IMG/VR virus record: IMGVR_UViG_3300025687_000437
Span: 1 to 20,247 of that record
Direction: 5' to 3' (one strand)
Length of the DNA: 20,247 nucleotides
Source of the DNA: a virus
Shown here in pieces: positions 7,764 to 15,858 of the stretch. Position 1 is the stretch's first letter; each line of letters starts with the position of its first letter. The notes beneath the pieces were generated by a model, which saw nothing but the letters and a program-made list of their open reading frames with translations, did no database searches and was not told where the DNA came from. Both the position numbers and the translations under genes were made by a program.

Positions 7764-7764
7764 C

Positions 7765-10700
7765 ATGGCTAAGAAAAAGCAGAATCAGATCATCGGCGCA
7801 GGTGGTGGCGGCGGTGGTAGTCAACCAGTCGTACAGCAAACGGTCGTTGTCCAGCAGTCAGCACCCCCAGCTGTCAGAACGCCAATTCGCACAGCGGACA
7901 ATCTGGCGTCCACTGCCTTTGGCAATATTCTCGATTTGCTTTGCGAAGGCGAGATTGAAGGATTCCCGTCTGCGCGTGATTACACCCGTGGTACAGATAA
8001 TTACAACAAAGCACTGCTTAAAGATGTTTATCTGACTGATACGCCAATCTTGCGATCTGGCGCTGATGTAACAAACCTTACGGAAGCAGATTACAACTTT
8101 AAAGGTGTCACCGTTGAGGCACGGTATGGCACCAACGCGCAAACCTATATTCCCAAATTTGGTGACACAACTGAAGACATCAAAAGTGTCAACGTAGAGA
8201 TTCTTCAAGCAACGCCAGTCACCCGCCAGATCACTGATACCAACGTCGATGCAGTCCGCGTCAGCATTGCAATCCCAAGGCTTGAGCGTGGCACGAATGA
8301 GGGCGACGTGCTTGGCACTAGCGTCACGATCAGCATTCAACTGCAATACAACGGCGGCGGTTACACCACCGTCAAAACTGACACGATCAGCGGACGCACA
8401 GCGGACAAATACGAACGCGACTATTTGATTGATATTGATGGCGCATTTCCTGTTGATTTGCGCGTGGTGCGTGATTCAGCAGACAGCAGTGACACGAACG
8501 TAAATCCCACTTATTTCACGGCTTACACCGAACTGATTTATCAGAAACTGCGCTACCCCAACAGCGCGTTGGCGGCGGTCAGATTCCAAGCAGAGCAGTT
8601 CAATAACATCCCTGCGCGGGCGTATCGAATCCGTGGCATCAAGGTCAAGATCCCAAACAATGCCACTGTCGACGCAGCTACTGGGCGACTGACTTATAGC
8701 GGCACTTGGACTGGCACCTTTGGCGCTGCTCAGTGGACCACCTGCCCCGCGTGGATCCTCTATGACCTGCTGATCAGCAAGCGTTACGGCTTTGGTGACC
8801 ATGTTGCCGAGGCGCAGCTAGACAAATTCGCCTTTTATTCCGCATCGCAATACGCCAACGAACTTGTAGACGATGGCACGGGCGCTGGCACTAAAGAAGC
8901 ACGTTTTAGCTGTAATGCCCTGATCCAAAACCAATACGAGGCATACAAGCTGATCAATGACCTTTGCTCGGTCATGCGCTGTCAGCCGTATTGGGCGACT
9001 GGTGCGCTGACGATCACGCAAGACAAGCCGACTGATTCCAGCTACCTGTTCAACCGCTCCAACGTGCTGGAACCGGGGTTTAGCTATGCAGGCAGCGACC
9101 TGAAAACCCGCCACACAGTTGCAGTTGTCAGCTATCTCGATCTGGACAGCCGCGAACAGAACTACGAAATTGTTGAAGACCGCGACGCCATCGACAAGTA
9201 CGGCTGGGTCGCTACTGAGATCAAAGCCTTTGCCTGCACCTCACGCGGTCAAGCCAACAGGCTGGGGCAATGGATTCTTTACTCCGAACAGCAGGAAACA
9301 GAAGTCTGCAGCTTTAGCGCCTCGATTGATGCCGGTGTGTTGGTCCGCCCCGGTGCTGTTGTTGACGTGCAAGACCCAATGCGGTCTGGTGTGCGTTTCG
9401 GCGGCAGGATTGTCGGCTCTGGTGCAAAGACGGTTTCAGTTGACGACACCACCGGATTGCCAAGCAAGGATGCAACGATCAGTGTTTTGCTGCCTGATGG
9501 AACGCTTGAAACGCGAACCATTGTTAGCCGCACTGGCGTCCTGATCACGGTTGATAGCAACTGGTCAACGCAACCGCAGAAAAACAGTGTTTGGGTGATT
9601 CAAACCACTGCAATTCAGACCCAGCAATACCGCGTGCTAACGGTCAAAGAGCGTGAGGGCAACGTCTACGACATCACCGGACTGCTCTACAACTCCAGTA
9701 AATACGATTACGTCGAGCGTGGGTTCAAGCTGGCAACGCGCAGCATCACGAACCTCAACCCAATCCCTGACGCGCCAACCAGTCCAAAGGCATCAGAAAA
9801 GTTTTATGCCGCCAACGATCAAGCCAAGGTCAAGATCATCCTTAGCTGGGCAGCAGTCAAAGGCATTCCGCAGTACAAGGTGCGCTATCGCGCTGGTGAC
9901 GATAACTGGGAGCAACTGACGGTCACCAAGCCTGACACCGAAATCCTTGATACCCGCGCTGCCACCTACAACTTCGAGATTTACAGCATTAACTCGCTGG
10001 GTCGGCAGTCCTCGGATTTTGCCAGCCTGACCTTCAACGCCATTGGCAAAACAGCTGTTCCGGCTCAGGTTCAGAATCTGCGATTTGAGGCGACCAGCGA
10101 AAAAGAAGGCACGCTTAAGTGGGACGAAACCACTGAGCTTGACGTTAAAAACGGCGGCAAGGTCTACATCCGCCATTCGAGCCTGACCGATGGCAGCGCC
10201 ACTTGGAGTAACTCGGTTGACCTGATTGAGGCTGTCGCTGGTTCTGCCACTAGCGCCACGATCCCGCTGATTGAAGGCGAAGTGCTGGTCAAGTTCGCGG
10301 ATGATGGCGGACGACTTAGCACCAATGAGACGAGCATCATCATCGACCTGCCCGACACGCTTGGGCGGTTGCTGGTGGAAGATCGCCGCGAGGATCAGGA
10401 CGCCCCGCCATTCCAAGGCAATAAAACCGACACGTTCTATAGCGAGGAGTTTGACGCGCTGACGCTGGACGGCACCGAGGATCTAGACGACGTGACCGAC
10501 GTTGATGATCTGCCCAGTTTTGATTTCATGGGTGATATCACCAGCAGCGGTGAATACGCCTTTACCGACACGCTGGATCTTGAGGGCGTGTTTTCGCTGG
10601 ATCTGGAGCGGCGGTTCGTCACTCGCGGCTTCTACCCCGGTGACCTGATCGACGCCAAAACCGAACTGATCGACGACTGGGACGACTTCGACGGTGACAC

Positions 10701-11178
10701 CGTGGACAAGGTCAACGCCAAGCTGTTGGTCCGCCGCACTGATGACGATCCGACCGGGACACCAACTTGGACTAGCTGGCAGGATTTCGCCAATGGCACC
10801 TTCAAGGGTCGGGCGTTTCAGTTCAAGGCTGAGTTGACCAGCACCGATACCGCCCAAAACATCCTTGTCGATGAATTGGGGTATCTGGCGCAGTTTGCCC
10901 GCCGTCAGGAGCAGAGCAGCGCAGCAGTCGCCAGTGGTGCAGGCGCTAAGGCGATCACCTTTGGGAATGCCTTCTTTACTGGCACGGCATCACTGCTGGG
11001 GACCAATAGCAACTTGCCTAGCATCGGCATCACGGCTCAGAACATGCAGAGCGGTGACTATTTCGAGGTCAGTAGCGTCAGCGCCACGGGGTTCACGGTG
11101 ACGTTCAAAAACAGCAGCGATACCGCAGTTGATCGCAATTTCAACTGGAGTGCTGTTGGCTATGGCAAGGCTGGGTAG
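7765..11178 (+). CDS. Tip attachment protein / central tail fibre (lambda J-like)
   Basis: I chose the ATG at 7765 (MAKKKQNQIIG), which gives 1,137 residues, close to lambda gpJ (1,132). An in-frame TTG at 7750 lies within the I-like gene. A Gly/Gln-rich leader is followed by TADNLASTAFGNILDLLCEG, the conserved gpJ opening, and the tip hub domains run to about residue 660. Two fibronectin type III-like domains follow (about 669-760 and 764-862). A strongly acidic stretch comes next (about 901-927, DLDDVTDVDD), then a beta domain. A C-terminal beta module (about 1056-1137) resembles an H-type lectin-like fold and ends in FNWSAVGYGKAG. The N-terminus builds the tail tip ring, and the C-terminus probably touches the host surface receptor. 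The 28 bases after the stop show no clear terminator. Confidence 0.92.
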   Translation: MAKKKQNQIIGAGGGGGGSQPVVQQTVVVQQSAPPAVRTPIRTADNLASTAFGNILDLLCEGEIEGFPSARDYTRGTDNYNKALLKDVYLTDTPILRSGADVTNLTEADYNFKGVTVEARYGTNAQTYIPKFGDTTEDIKSVNVEILQATPVTRQITDTNVDAVRVSIAIPRLERGTNEGDVLGTSVTISIQLQYNGGGYTTVKTDTISGRTADKYERDYLIDIDGAFPVDLRVVRDSADSSDTNVNPTYFTAYTELIYQKLRYPNSALAAVRFQAEQFNNIPARAYRIRGIKVKIPNNATVDAATGRLTYSGTWTGTFGAAQWTTCPAWILYDLLISKRYGFGDHVAEAQLDKFAFYSASQYANELVDDGTGAGTKEARFSCNALIQNQYEAYKLINDLCSVMRCQPYWATGALTITQDKPTDSSYLFNRSNVLEPGFSYAGSDLKTRHTVAVVSYLDLDSREQNYEIVEDRDAIDKYGWVATEIKAFACTSRGQANRLGQWILYSEQQETEVCSFSASIDAGVLVRPGAVVDVQDPMRSGVRFGGRIVGSGAKTVSVDDTTGLPSKDATISVLLPDGTLETRTIVSRTGVLITVDSNWSTQPQKNSVWVIQTTAIQTQQYRVLTVKEREGNVYDITGLLYNSSKYDYVERGFKLATRSITNLNPIPDAPTSPKASEKFYAANDQAKVKIILSWAAVKGIPQYKVRYRAGDDNWEQLTVTKPDTEILDTRAATYNFEIYSINSLGRQSSDFASLTFNAIGKTAVPAQVQNLRFEATSEKEGTLKWDETTELDVKNGGKVYIRHSSLTDGSATWSNSVDLIEAVAGSATSATIPLIEGEVLVKFADDGGRLSTNETSIIIDLPDTLGRLLVEDRREDQDAPPFQGNKTDTFYSEEFDALTLDGTEDLDDVTDVDDLPSFDFMGDITSSGEYAFTDTLDLEGVFSLDLERRFVTRGFYPGDLIDAKTELIDDWDDFDGDTVDKVNAKLLVRRTDDDPTGTPTWTSWQDFANGTFKGRAFQFKAELTSTDTAQNILVDELGYLAQFARRQEQSSAAVASGAGAKAITFGNAFFTGTASLLGTNSNLPSIGITAQNMQSGDYFEVSSVSATGFTVTFKNSSDTAVDRNFNWSAVGYGKAG

Positions 11179-11206
11179 AGTAGACAAAAGACTGCGCTAG
11201 GCGGCT

Positions 11207-11998
11207 GTGGCAACGCACGACTACAACATTGCTAACGGCACGGGTTCGGCTGTCCGTAGTGATCTAAATAACGCCCTCGCCGCAATCGTCAGCAATAACA
11301 GCAGCAGCACGGAACCCGCCACCACGTTTGCGTTTCAGTGGTGGGCAGATACCAATACCACCACCCTCAAGTTCCGCAACGCTGCGAACAGTGCATGGAT
11401 TTCTGTAGGGGATTACAGCACTGCCAACTTCGGCTTGCTGACCAGCGCCACTGCGGCTAGCACCTATCTGGCATTGGCTGGTGGCACCGTCACTGGTGCG
11501 CTGAACATTGGCACCGCTGGTTCGCTGGTGTTTGAGGGCGCCACGGCGGATGACTTTGAGACCACGCTGGCGGTTACGGATCCAACGGCTGATCGCACGA
11601 TCACGTTGCCTAACGCCACTGGCACGGTCCCGCTGCTCAGCTTGGCGCAGACCTTTACGGCAGCACAACGCGGCAGCATTTCGGCAATCTCGGTTGCTTC
11701 TGGCGATACCAGCAAGACGCTGGACTTTGCCACCGCTAACAACTTTGCCCTGACGCTTGCCAATACGGCATCCTGCACGCTGGCTAACCCCAGCAACTTG
11801 ACGGCAGGACAAAGCGGTTCGATCTTTGTGGTGCAGGACGCCACGGGCGGGCGATTATTGACTTACGGCAGCCAATGGGATTTTGCGGGCGGAACTGCGC
11901 CTACTCTGTCCACGGCTGCATCGGCGGTTGATCGTATTGATTACGTCGTCCGCACGACCAGTTCCATCCACGCCGTCTTCACCGCTGCTTACTCATGA
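11207..11998 (+). CDS. Side tail fibre protein
   Basis: A GTG start gives a 263-residue protein opening MATHDYNIANGTG, with VRSDLNNALAAIVSNN and FQWWADT following. This N-terminal pattern is common in fibre proteins of marine tailed phages, which supports the GTG. The middle holds LALAGGTVTGALNIGTAG and ATADDFETTLAVTDPTADRT, with ITLPNATGTV, a typical fibre repeat. The C-terminus is Ser/Thr/Ala-rich beta structure ending VDRIDYVVRTTSSIHAVF. It lies 28 bases after J and overlaps the next gene by four bases (ATGA). It is likely an appendage attached near the tail tip. No enzyme motif is seen. There is no Shine-Dalgarno sequence. Confidence 0.82.
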   Translation: MATHDYNIANGTGSAVRSDLNNALAAIVSNNSSSTEPATTFAFQWWADTNTTTLKFRNAANSAWISVGDYSTANFGLLTSATAASTYLALAGGTVTGALNIGTAGSLVFEGATADDFETTLAVTDPTADRTITLPNATGTVPLLSLAQTFTAAQRGSISAISVASGDTSKTLDFATANNFALTLANTASCTLANPSNLTAGQSGSIFVVQDATGGRLLTYGSQWDFAGGTAPTLSTAASAVDRIDYVVRTTSSIHAVFTAAYS

Positions 11999-14382
11999 GC
12001 ATCATTGGTAGCAATATCCTTGCTGGCTCTAGCGGTCAGGGCGGCGCGTATGAGATCGAGCAAAGCTTGCGGTTTAACTCGGCGGATTCGGCGTACCTAA
12101 ATCGGACTTCTGCTGCTGGAAACAGAAGAACATTCACAGCATCTGCGTGGGTTAAAAAAGCGGCTTTAGCTCAATCTGGCTTTCAGGCTCTCGTCACCTG
12201 GACTGATTCAGGCGGCACTAAAGATGAATATTTTGGATTTCAAATTTCTAACGCCAGCGATACTGTCTGGATTTTTTCAAGAACTGGTGGCACCGATTAT
12301 TACATTTCGACATCAGCAGTATTGAGGGATCCGTCGGCATGGTATCACTTGGTATTTGTTGTTGACACAACCCAAGCCACTGCCACAGATAGATTCAAGA
12401 TTTATATTAATGGCGAATTAGCGACGATTGCTACTTCCGCTTACCCGCCACAAAACCATGATTTGCCTTATGTAAATGTAAGCGGCAAAGTTGGTTACAT
12501 TGGCGCTTGGTACGACAATCCTTGGTATTACCTAAACGGCTATCTAGCCGAAGTCAATTTCATCGACGGCTCTGCCCTTGACCCTACCGATTTTGGCGAG
12601 TTTGACGATAACGGCGTTTGGCGTCCTATCAAGTACGCAGGCAGCTATACCGGCAACTCGTTCTATCTGAAGTTTGATGCTGCTGATGTAGACGGCGATT
12701 CCAGCGGTCTTAGTAACGATTGGACTGCTAACAACATTTCCACCACCGGCACTGGTACGGACGTGATGAGCGACACGCCGACGACGAACTACGCGACTCT
12801 TAATGCTATTGATCCAGTCAACGTTATTTTTACTGAGGGCAATCTAAAAGGACAATTTAACAATGACTATGAAACTGCGCGCTCCACAATAGCTATGACC
12901 GCTGGAAAGTGGTATTGGGAAGTCGTTGGAAGTACACCTACTGGATCGCTTTTTGCAGGTGTGGTAAATAAAAACGCTAACCTTAAAGGCTATGTAGGTC
13001 AGGACGCTAATGGTTGGGCGTTTGTGGATGGCACCGGAAACCTGCACCACAACGCATCAAACACCGCTTACGGAAGTGCTGTGTCTGACGGTACTGTCAT
13101 GGGGTTTGCTTTTGACGCCGACACTGGCAAGATGTGGGTAAGAAACGCTTCTGGATATTTTGCTTCTGGCAACCCAGTAGCAGGCACCAATCCTGCAATG
13201 ACTGCAGGTGCTGGCGAGTATTATCCTGCTTGTGGCGAATACTATTCAAACGGTTCGTTTACTATAAATTTCGGACAACGCGCCTTTGCCTACACCCCAC
13301 CGACCGGCTTCAACGCACTGAACACCGCCAACCTGCCCGCGCCGGACATTGCGGATGGGTCGGATTATTTCAATACAGTGCTTTATACAGGCGATGGTGC
13401 CAGCAGCCGTTCAATCACAGGCGTTGGTTTCCAGCCGGACTTTGTATGGCTAAAACGGCGAAGCGGTGCTGGTGATCACAGTCAATACGATGCTGTGCGT
13501 GGCGCCACCAAGCTGCTGCAATCCAGCCAGACAAATGCCGAACAAACACTGACCAATAGCTTGACCTCATTTGATACCGATGGTTTTGGCGTTGGTACTT
13601 ACGAAAACGCAAGCAGCATTACTTACGTTGGCTGGAACTGGCTCGCAGGCGGCAGCGTCTCAGCCGATAACAACACCGACGGCAGCATCCCCAGCACGGT
13701 AAGCGCCAACCCCACCGCTGGATTCTCGATTGTTAGTTATACGGGAACAGGCACGGCTGGTACGGTCGGTCACGGTCTTGGCGTGCCTCCATCTTTCTAT
13801 GTCGTAAAGAACCGCGATGGTGCGTATTTCTGGCCGTGCTATCACGCATCTTTGACCAATCCCGCAACAACGTATATCGGATTAAATGAAACAACGGCTC
13901 AACAGACAGGAGAAACTCACTGGAACAGCACGGCTCCGATTTCTACGGTGTTTAGTGTAAATACACAACTTTCTGTTAATAATTCAGGCGACGATTACAT
14001 CGCCTACTGCTTTGCCGAAGTCGAAGGCTACAGCAAGTTCGGCAGCTACACCGGAAATGGTTCCACCGATGGTCCGTTTGTGTGGTGTGGGCTTAGGCCA
14101 AAACTAATTTTGATGAAGTCAAGCACAAACTCTGCAACGCCTTGGCAGATTTTTGATTCCGTGCGAGAACCTGAAAACACGGTTGAGCAGACACTTATCG
14201 CCAATGGATCAAGTAGTGAGCCATACGACACTGCTTCGCCCGTAGATTTTCTCAGTAACGGCTTCAAGTTGCGTGGCGGCGCGTCTAGTTACAACAACTA
14301 CAACACTGGTACTTGGATTTTTGCCGCATTTGCTGAAAACCCATTCGGCGGCTCCGGTGTTTCGCCCGCTTGTGCAAGATAG
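11995..14382 (+). CDS. Receptor-binding fibre with LamG-like, SPRY-like and three tandem beta domains
   Basis: This 795-residue protein is a string of sugar-binding-type folds. Residues about 20-205 look like a LamG/concanavalin A-like sandwich (SLRFNSADSAYLNR, FTASAWVKK, WYHLVFVVD, FKIYINGELA, GYLAEVNFIDG). Residues about 276-450 look like a SPRY domain (GKWYWEVVGS, GFAFDADTGKMWV, FTINFGQRAFAY). Three copies of another domain follow, at about 460-552, 576-681 and 683-786. Each opens with YTG-x-G, then G-x-x-P-x-F/L-x-x-x-K, and closes with an aromatic hydrophobic strand. They resemble the DUF7483-type domains I know from marine phage structural proteins. Base composition shifts between blocks, which suggests exchange of binding domains. 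It is probably a tail-tip adhesin. Confidence 0.8.
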   Translation: MSIIGSNILAGSSGQGGAYEIEQSLRFNSADSAYLNRTSAAGNRRTFTASAWVKKAALAQSGFQALVTWTDSGGTKDEYFGFQISNASDTVWIFSRTGGTDYYISTSAVLRDPSAWYHLVFVVDTTQATATDRFKIYINGELATIATSAYPPQNHDLPYVNVSGKVGYIGAWYDNPWYYLNGYLAEVNFIDGSALDPTDFGEFDDNGVWRPIKYAGSYTGNSFYLKFDAADVDGDSSGLSNDWTANNISTTGTGTDVMSDTPTTNYATLNAIDPVNVIFTEGNLKGQFNNDYETARSTIAMTAGKWYWEVVGSTPTGSLFAGVVNKNANLKGYVGQDANGWAFVDGTGNLHHNASNTAYGSAVSDGTVMGFAFDADTGKMWVRNASGYFASGNPVAGTNPAMTAGAGEYYPACGEYYSNGSFTINFGQRAFAYTPPTGFNALNTANLPAPDIADGSDYFNTVLYTGDGASSRSITGVGFQPDFVWLKRRSGAGDHSQYDAVRGATKLLQSSQTNAEQTLTNSLTSFDTDGFGVGTYENASSITYVGWNWLAGGSVSADNNTDGSIPSTVSANPTAGFSIVSYTGTGTAGTVGHGLGVPPSFYVVKNRDGAYFWPCYHASLTNPATTYIGLNETTAQQTGETHWNSTAPISTVFSVNTQLSVNNSGDDYIAYCFAEVEGYSKFGSYTGNGSTDGPFVWCGLRPKLILMKSSTNSATPWQIFDSVREPENTVEQTLIANGSSSEPYDTASPVDFLSNGFKLRGGASSYNNYNTGTWIFAAFAENPFGGSGVSPACAR

Positions 14383-14868
14383 ATGAAAGTAAAAGCTACT
14401 GGCGTAAGTAAGCATCCCCTGTACTCAACTTGGATGAGCATGAGGGCGAGGTGCAATAAAGTAAATCACAAACACTATTCCAGTTATGGCGGCAGGGGAA
14501 TCAAGGTCTGTGATCGCTGGAGCATTGCCGACGGCGAAGGCACGGGTTTTATGAACTTCGTGCGTGACATGGGTGAAAAGCCTTCACCTGATCACACGCT
14601 TGAAAGAATCAACAACGACGGACCGTATTCGCCTGAAAACTGCTGCTGGGCGACTTGGGACGTTCAAATAGCGAACAAACGCAGGCGTAATCGTCCGTCA
14701 CCCGGAGAAACAAACCCTGCAGCCAAACTCAGCAACATTGAAGCTTCTGAAATCGTCTGGCTTGCCGGTTGTGGTGCGCGAGTTGTGGACATTGCCAAGG
14801 CGTACAACATTTCAAGATGCCACACCTACAAAATTATTAGTGGTCAACGGTCTTCTGCTCTAGCCTGA
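14383..14868 (+). CDS. HNH-type homing endonuclease with C-terminal helix-turn-helix
   Basis: The ATG follows the previous stop with no gap; the product has 161 residues. The N-terminus has HPLYSTWMSMRARC, YSSYGGRGIKVCDRW and FMNFVRDMGEKPSPDH. The core TLERINNDGPYSPENCCWAT contains the HNH-like residues: D70-H71, N77/N78, N86-C87 and N98. This is a frequent free-standing endonuclease family in phage genomes. After GETNPAAKLSN (about 109-119), residues about 119-157 look like a helix-turn-helix (ASEIVWLAGCG, VVDIAKAYNISRCHTYKII) that would bind the target DNA. Such genes spread by cutting copies of the locus that lack them. Its placement among fibre genes without disrupting either neighbour fits that. 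The target site cannot be read from one sequence. A non-homing nuclease is the alternative. Confidence 0.72.
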   Translation: MKVKATGVSKHPLYSTWMSMRARCNKVNHKHYSSYGGRGIKVCDRWSIADGEGTGFMNFVRDMGEKPSPDHTLERINNDGPYSPENCCWATWDVQIANKRRRNRPSPGETNPAAKLSNIEASEIVWLAGCGARVVDIAKAYNISRCHTYKIISGQRSSALA

Positions 14869-14885
14869 CCTATGAAACGGGCGCA

Positions 14886-14910
14886 CACCACCGCTAACAT
14901 CTAACCATGG
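14886..14910 (+). promoter_or_regulatory. Repeated intergenic motif, copy A (possible promoter -10 region)
   Basis: This stretch matches 15487-15511 at 19 of 25 positions without gaps. The shared core is CGCTAA, then AT, then AACCAT. TAACAT at 14895-14900 could serve as a -10 hexamer. A transcript starting about seven bases later would begin at or next to the ATG at 14907 and be nearly leaderless. I see no good -35. The role is inferred only from the repetition and position. Confidence 0.3.
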
Positions 14911-15476
14911 GATTCCTACTCAACGGTCAGCCTCTTCGCGTTGGTCGCCCCTTCACTGATGCTGACGGGGTGCAATACCCCTCGAACTGGCTTCGCCTTG
15001 CTAGCGAGGCTGATAAAGCTGCAATCGGCATCACTTGGGAAGCAGACCCTGCCCCAGTTGATACCCGTTTTTACTGGGACCACGATCTCCCCAAGCGGCT
15101 TGAGGACGAGCCTGCGGTAGATGAAGACGGCGACCCCGTGCTGGATGCTGACGGCGTTCAGATCATCAACAAAGGTCTGAAAACTGAGTGGATCGCCAAG
15201 CAGAAAGAGATTGCAGGCAGCCTGCTGGCACCTACTGACTGGTACGTCACCCGCAAGGCTGAGGATCCCACCGCTGGAATCCCAGCTGCTGTTGCCACTT
15301 ACCGCGCTGCAGTTCGCACCACCAGCGGCACCCGCGAGGCTGAAATTAACGTCTGCACTACTACGGAAGAACTGGCAGCACTTGTGACCGCTCAACCTGT
15401 GGTGTACGTCGAAGCAACCGGCGCAGCGGAACCCAACCCTGAACCGTTCCTTACTTCTTGGCCTGAGCAGGACTGA
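14907..15476 (+). CDS. Probable tail fibre assembly-like protein
   Basis: This 189-residue protein opens MGFLLNGQPLRVGRPFTD and has GVQYPSNWLRLASEADKAAI, a pattern common to proteins next to fibre genes. The middle is acidic (AVDEDGDPVLDADG). The C-terminal half, with GSLLAPTDWYVTRKAEDPTA, IPAAVATYRAAVR and helical repeats, looks like the C-terminal domain of phage fibre assembly chaperones. These usually help a neighbouring fibre fold or trimerise. Which of the nearby fibres is the partner cannot be told from the sequence. It is separated from the HNH gene by 38 bases that contain motif copy A. No catalytic motif is seen. Confidence 0.6.
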   Translation: MGFLLNGQPLRVGRPFTDADGVQYPSNWLRLASEADKAAIGITWEADPAPVDTRFYWDHDLPKRLEDEPAVDEDGDPVLDADGVQIINKGLKTEWIAKQKEIAGSLLAPTDWYVTRKAEDPTAGIPAAVATYRAAVRTTSGTREAEINVCTTTEELAALVTAQPVVYVEATGAAEPNPEPFLTSWPEQD

Positions 15477-15486
15477 TTCTTTTGGC

Positions 15487-15511
15487 CATCATCGCTAAAA
15501 TTCAACCATTG
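15487..15511 (+). promoter_or_regulatory. Repeated intergenic motif, copy B (possible promoter -10 region)
   Basis: This is the partner of 14886-14910, 19 of 25 positions identical, in the 46-base gap before the next gene. TAAAAT at 15496-15501 is close to the bacterial -10 consensus. A start about seven bases downstream would leave a leader of about 15 bases before the ATG at 15523. The -35 region is not convincing: only a weak CTGATT at 15472-15477 has about the right spacing. Treat it as a candidate only. Confidence 0.35.
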
Positions 15512-15522
15512 CTTGGTTTGTC

Positions 15523-15855
15523 ATGACACTCGGCTTAAGGTCTGATTTTGAGACAGAAACGCTGACGACTCTAACAGCTGTTGGCGTTAGCGATTCTGTA
15601 ACTACTGCAGGCGTCAATGTCTGTTTTCAAGTGACTGTCACTGATATCGGCACCAACGTGGTGGTCCGGTTTGAAGGCAGCTTGGACAACACCAACTTTT
15701 TCAATCTTGACCAAGGTGGCGCCGACACCACAATTACGGCAAACGGCACTTCCGGCTATGCCTTGAATGGCTGCCCTGTGCAGTATTTGCGTTTGCGTTT
15801 GGTCAGCATTAGCGGTGGCACGCCTAACGTTGCTTGCGTTATTGGAGCGATGTGA
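15523..15855 (+). CDS. Small beta-rich structural protein, function unknown
   Basis: This 110-residue protein alternates hydrophobic strands and short polar turns: FETETLTTLTAVGVSDSVTT, VCFQVTVTDIGTNVVVRFEG, SLDNTNFFNL and YLRLRLVSISGG. The pair of a T/V-rich strand and VRFEGSLDNTNFF is typical of small phage structural beta-sandwich proteins, where EGSLDG-like turns recur. It lies between a fibre-assembly-like gene and a large fibre, so it is probably a virion part or a fibre-associated factor. Two cysteines lie in the C-terminal half (in NGCPVQY and NVACVIGAM) and one in the N-terminal half. I do not recognise a named family with confidence. Confidence 0.6.
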   Translation: MTLGLRSDFETETLTTLTAVGVSDSVTTAGVNVCFQVTVTDIGTNVVVRFEGSLDNTNFFNLDQGGADTTITANGTSGYALNGCPVQYLRLRLVSISGGTPNVACVIGAM

Positions 15856-15858
15856 TCA

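Noticed and set aside
7750-7764. TTG at 7750 as the start of the J-like gene
   Set aside because: The ATG at 7765 begins a typical leader (MAKKKQ) right after the I-like stop; the TTG is inside the I-like gene.
9793-10416. 207-codon minus-strand open frame inside the J-like gene
   Set aside because: It lies wholly within a strongly supported gene, has no start context and gives no recognisable protein.
11179-11206. Promoter or terminator between the J-like and side fibre genes
   Set aside because: TAGACA at 11181-11186 resembles a -35, but no -10 lies at the right distance and there is no hairpin with a T-run.
11264-11812. 182-codon minus-strand open frame inside the side fibre gene
   Set aside because: Its product is Arg/Gly/Ala/Cys-rich low-complexity sequence, as expected opposite Ala/Thr-rich fibre codons.
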